Shown one piece after another: positions 5,592 through 6,246 of a stretch of DNA of 6,246 bases. Origin of the DNA: Chloroflexia bacterium (GTDB lineage Bacteria; Chloroflexota; Chloroflexia; QHBQ01; JADMIH01); NCBI GenBank assembly GCA_025927935.1, contig JAICKM010000424.1, positions 1-6,246 of the forward strand, in the 5' to 3' direction. Made by a program: the position numbers and the translations under genes. The number at the start of each line of letters is the position of its first letter. Position 1 is the stretch's first letter. The notes beneath the pieces are model-generated. The model was given only the letters and a program-made list of their open reading frames with translations, was not told the DNA's origin and did no database searches.

Positions 5592-6246
5592 AAGCGCTCC
5601 AGCCTCCCAGGTATTCGCGCAGCCGCCCGTCTTCCAGCGCCCAGATGCGGTCCACCACGTGGTCCAGGAAGTAGCGGTCGTGCGAGATGACGACCACGGC
5701 TCCGGTGTAGTCTTCCAGCGCGCGCTCCAGCACTTCGGCGGAGAGGATGTCGAGGTTGTTGGTCGGCTCGTCCAGCAGCAGGCAGTTGGCGCCCGACAGC
5801 ATCAGCCGGGCCAGTTGCAGCCGGGCCTTTTCGCCGCCGCTGAAGGTGCGTATGGGCCGGCGGCACTGCTCATAGGTGAACAGGAAGCGGCCCAGGAAGC
5901 CGACCGCCTGCTGCTCGTACATCGGCTGGGCCTCGCGCAGCATCTCCAGCGGGGTCTGGTCCATGTTGAGCGTCTGGTGCTCCTGCGAGTAGTAGGCCAC
6001 CTTGATGCTGGGACCGATCCAGACCTCGCCGCTGGTCGGCGCTTCCTGGCCCAGGATCAGGCGGAACAGCACCGACTTGCCCGCGCCGTTGGGGCCGACG
6101 ATGCCCACGCGCTCGCCCGCGCGCACCAGGCCCTCGGCGTGGCGCAGCACGGTGACCGGGCTGTGGCCGTTGGCCGGGAAGGTCTTGCCCACGCCGCGCA
6201 GTTCGATCACCTTCTGCCCGCCGCGCACGCTGGGCCGCAGTTGCAG
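5572..6246 (-). CDS. ABC-F family ATPase, C-terminal half (N-terminus outside window)
   Basis: ABC-F proteins are soluble tandem ATPases without membrane domains; characterised members bind the ribosomal E site to rescue stalled translation or protect against antibiotics. The frame is open to the right edge, with six codons (LQLRPS) before the first possible GTG, so the first ATPase domain and interdomain linker are cut off. The visible 224 residues are the second domain: Walker A GPNGAGKS (51-58), Q-loop in VAYYSQE, signature FSGGEKARLQLA (135-146), Walker B CLLLDEPTNNLD (155-166) and H-loop SHDRYFLD (188-195). SGGEKAR and DEPTNNLD are diagnostic of ABC-F. It ends at LREYLGGWSAYAEARA with no C-terminal extension, as in the shorter members. 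It leads the run with the glycosyltransferase, whose start overlaps its stop. Subclass cannot be assigned without the linker. Confidence 0.95.
   Translation of the reverse strand: MQLRPSVRGGQKVIELRGVGKTFPANGHSPVTVLRHAEGLVRAGERVGIVGPNGAGKSVLFRLILGQEAPTSGEVWIGPSIKVAYYSQEHQTLNMDQTPLEMLREAQPMYEQQAVGFLGRFLFTYEQCRRPIRTFSGGEKARLQLARLMLSGANCLLLDEPTNNLDILSAEVLERALEDYTGAVVVISHDRYFLDHVVDRIWALEDGRLREYLGGWSAYAEARA

Noticed and set aside
5087..5866. Minus-strand 259-codon frame across the ABC-F/glycosyltransferase junction
   Set aside because: It is another frame of the same strand over two well-supported genes; the Arg/Ala/Pro-rich product matches no family I recognise.
1..6246. CRISPR array, tRNA, rRNA, insertion sequence or att site
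   Set aside because: I saw no regularly spaced repeats, cloverleaf, transposase-like protein or flanking direct repeats in any part of the window.

Overview
The window is GC-rich bacterial DNA, roughly two-thirds G+C by eye, with dense coding and short gaps. The most AT-rich stretch is the gap at 3047-3338. Gene content suggests a member of the Chloroflexota: a LolA-like/DUF4367 protein beside a MacB/LolCDE-type ABC transporter, a single-domain cold-shock protein, and an ABC-F/GT4 cluster. This taxonomic call is inference from gene style only. There is no rRNA, tRNA, CRISPR array, transposase or phage gene.

Left part, plus strand (1-3046). A gene cut by the left edge encodes a LolA-like protein with a DUF4367-type C-terminus. 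It ends just before a GC-rich hairpin resembling a terminator. A 174-base gap with a perfect 16-base palindrome leads into a two-gene operon: an ATP-binding subunit and an FtsX/MacB-type permease, joined by an ATGA stop/start overlap. Together they form one membrane ABC system that probably acts on lipoproteins, peptides or envelope stress rather than importing nutrients.

Middle (3047-3670). A possible terminator is followed at once by the best promoter in the window: a perfect TTGACA, an 18-base spacer and TACTAT. It lies about 185 bases upstream of a small cold-shock gene with a strong ribosome binding site. The long leader, which can form local hairpins, resembles the thermosensing leaders of classical cspA genes. 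A strong 14-bp hairpin terminator follows the gene.

Right part, minus strand (3671-6246). Three genes are packed head to tail and converge on the cold-shock gene. In transcription order they are the C-terminal half of an ABC-F ATPase (cut by the right edge), a GT-B fold family 4 glycosyltransferase overlapping it by 20 bases, and a small zinc-ribbon plus P-loop NTPase that I cannot assign to a characterised function. The overlap and short gap suggest one transcript whose promoter lies outside the window.

Most of the window is ordinary chromosomal content. The parts most worth a second look are the cold-shock leader and its promoter, the palindrome before the ABC operon, and the zinc-ribbon P-loop protein.
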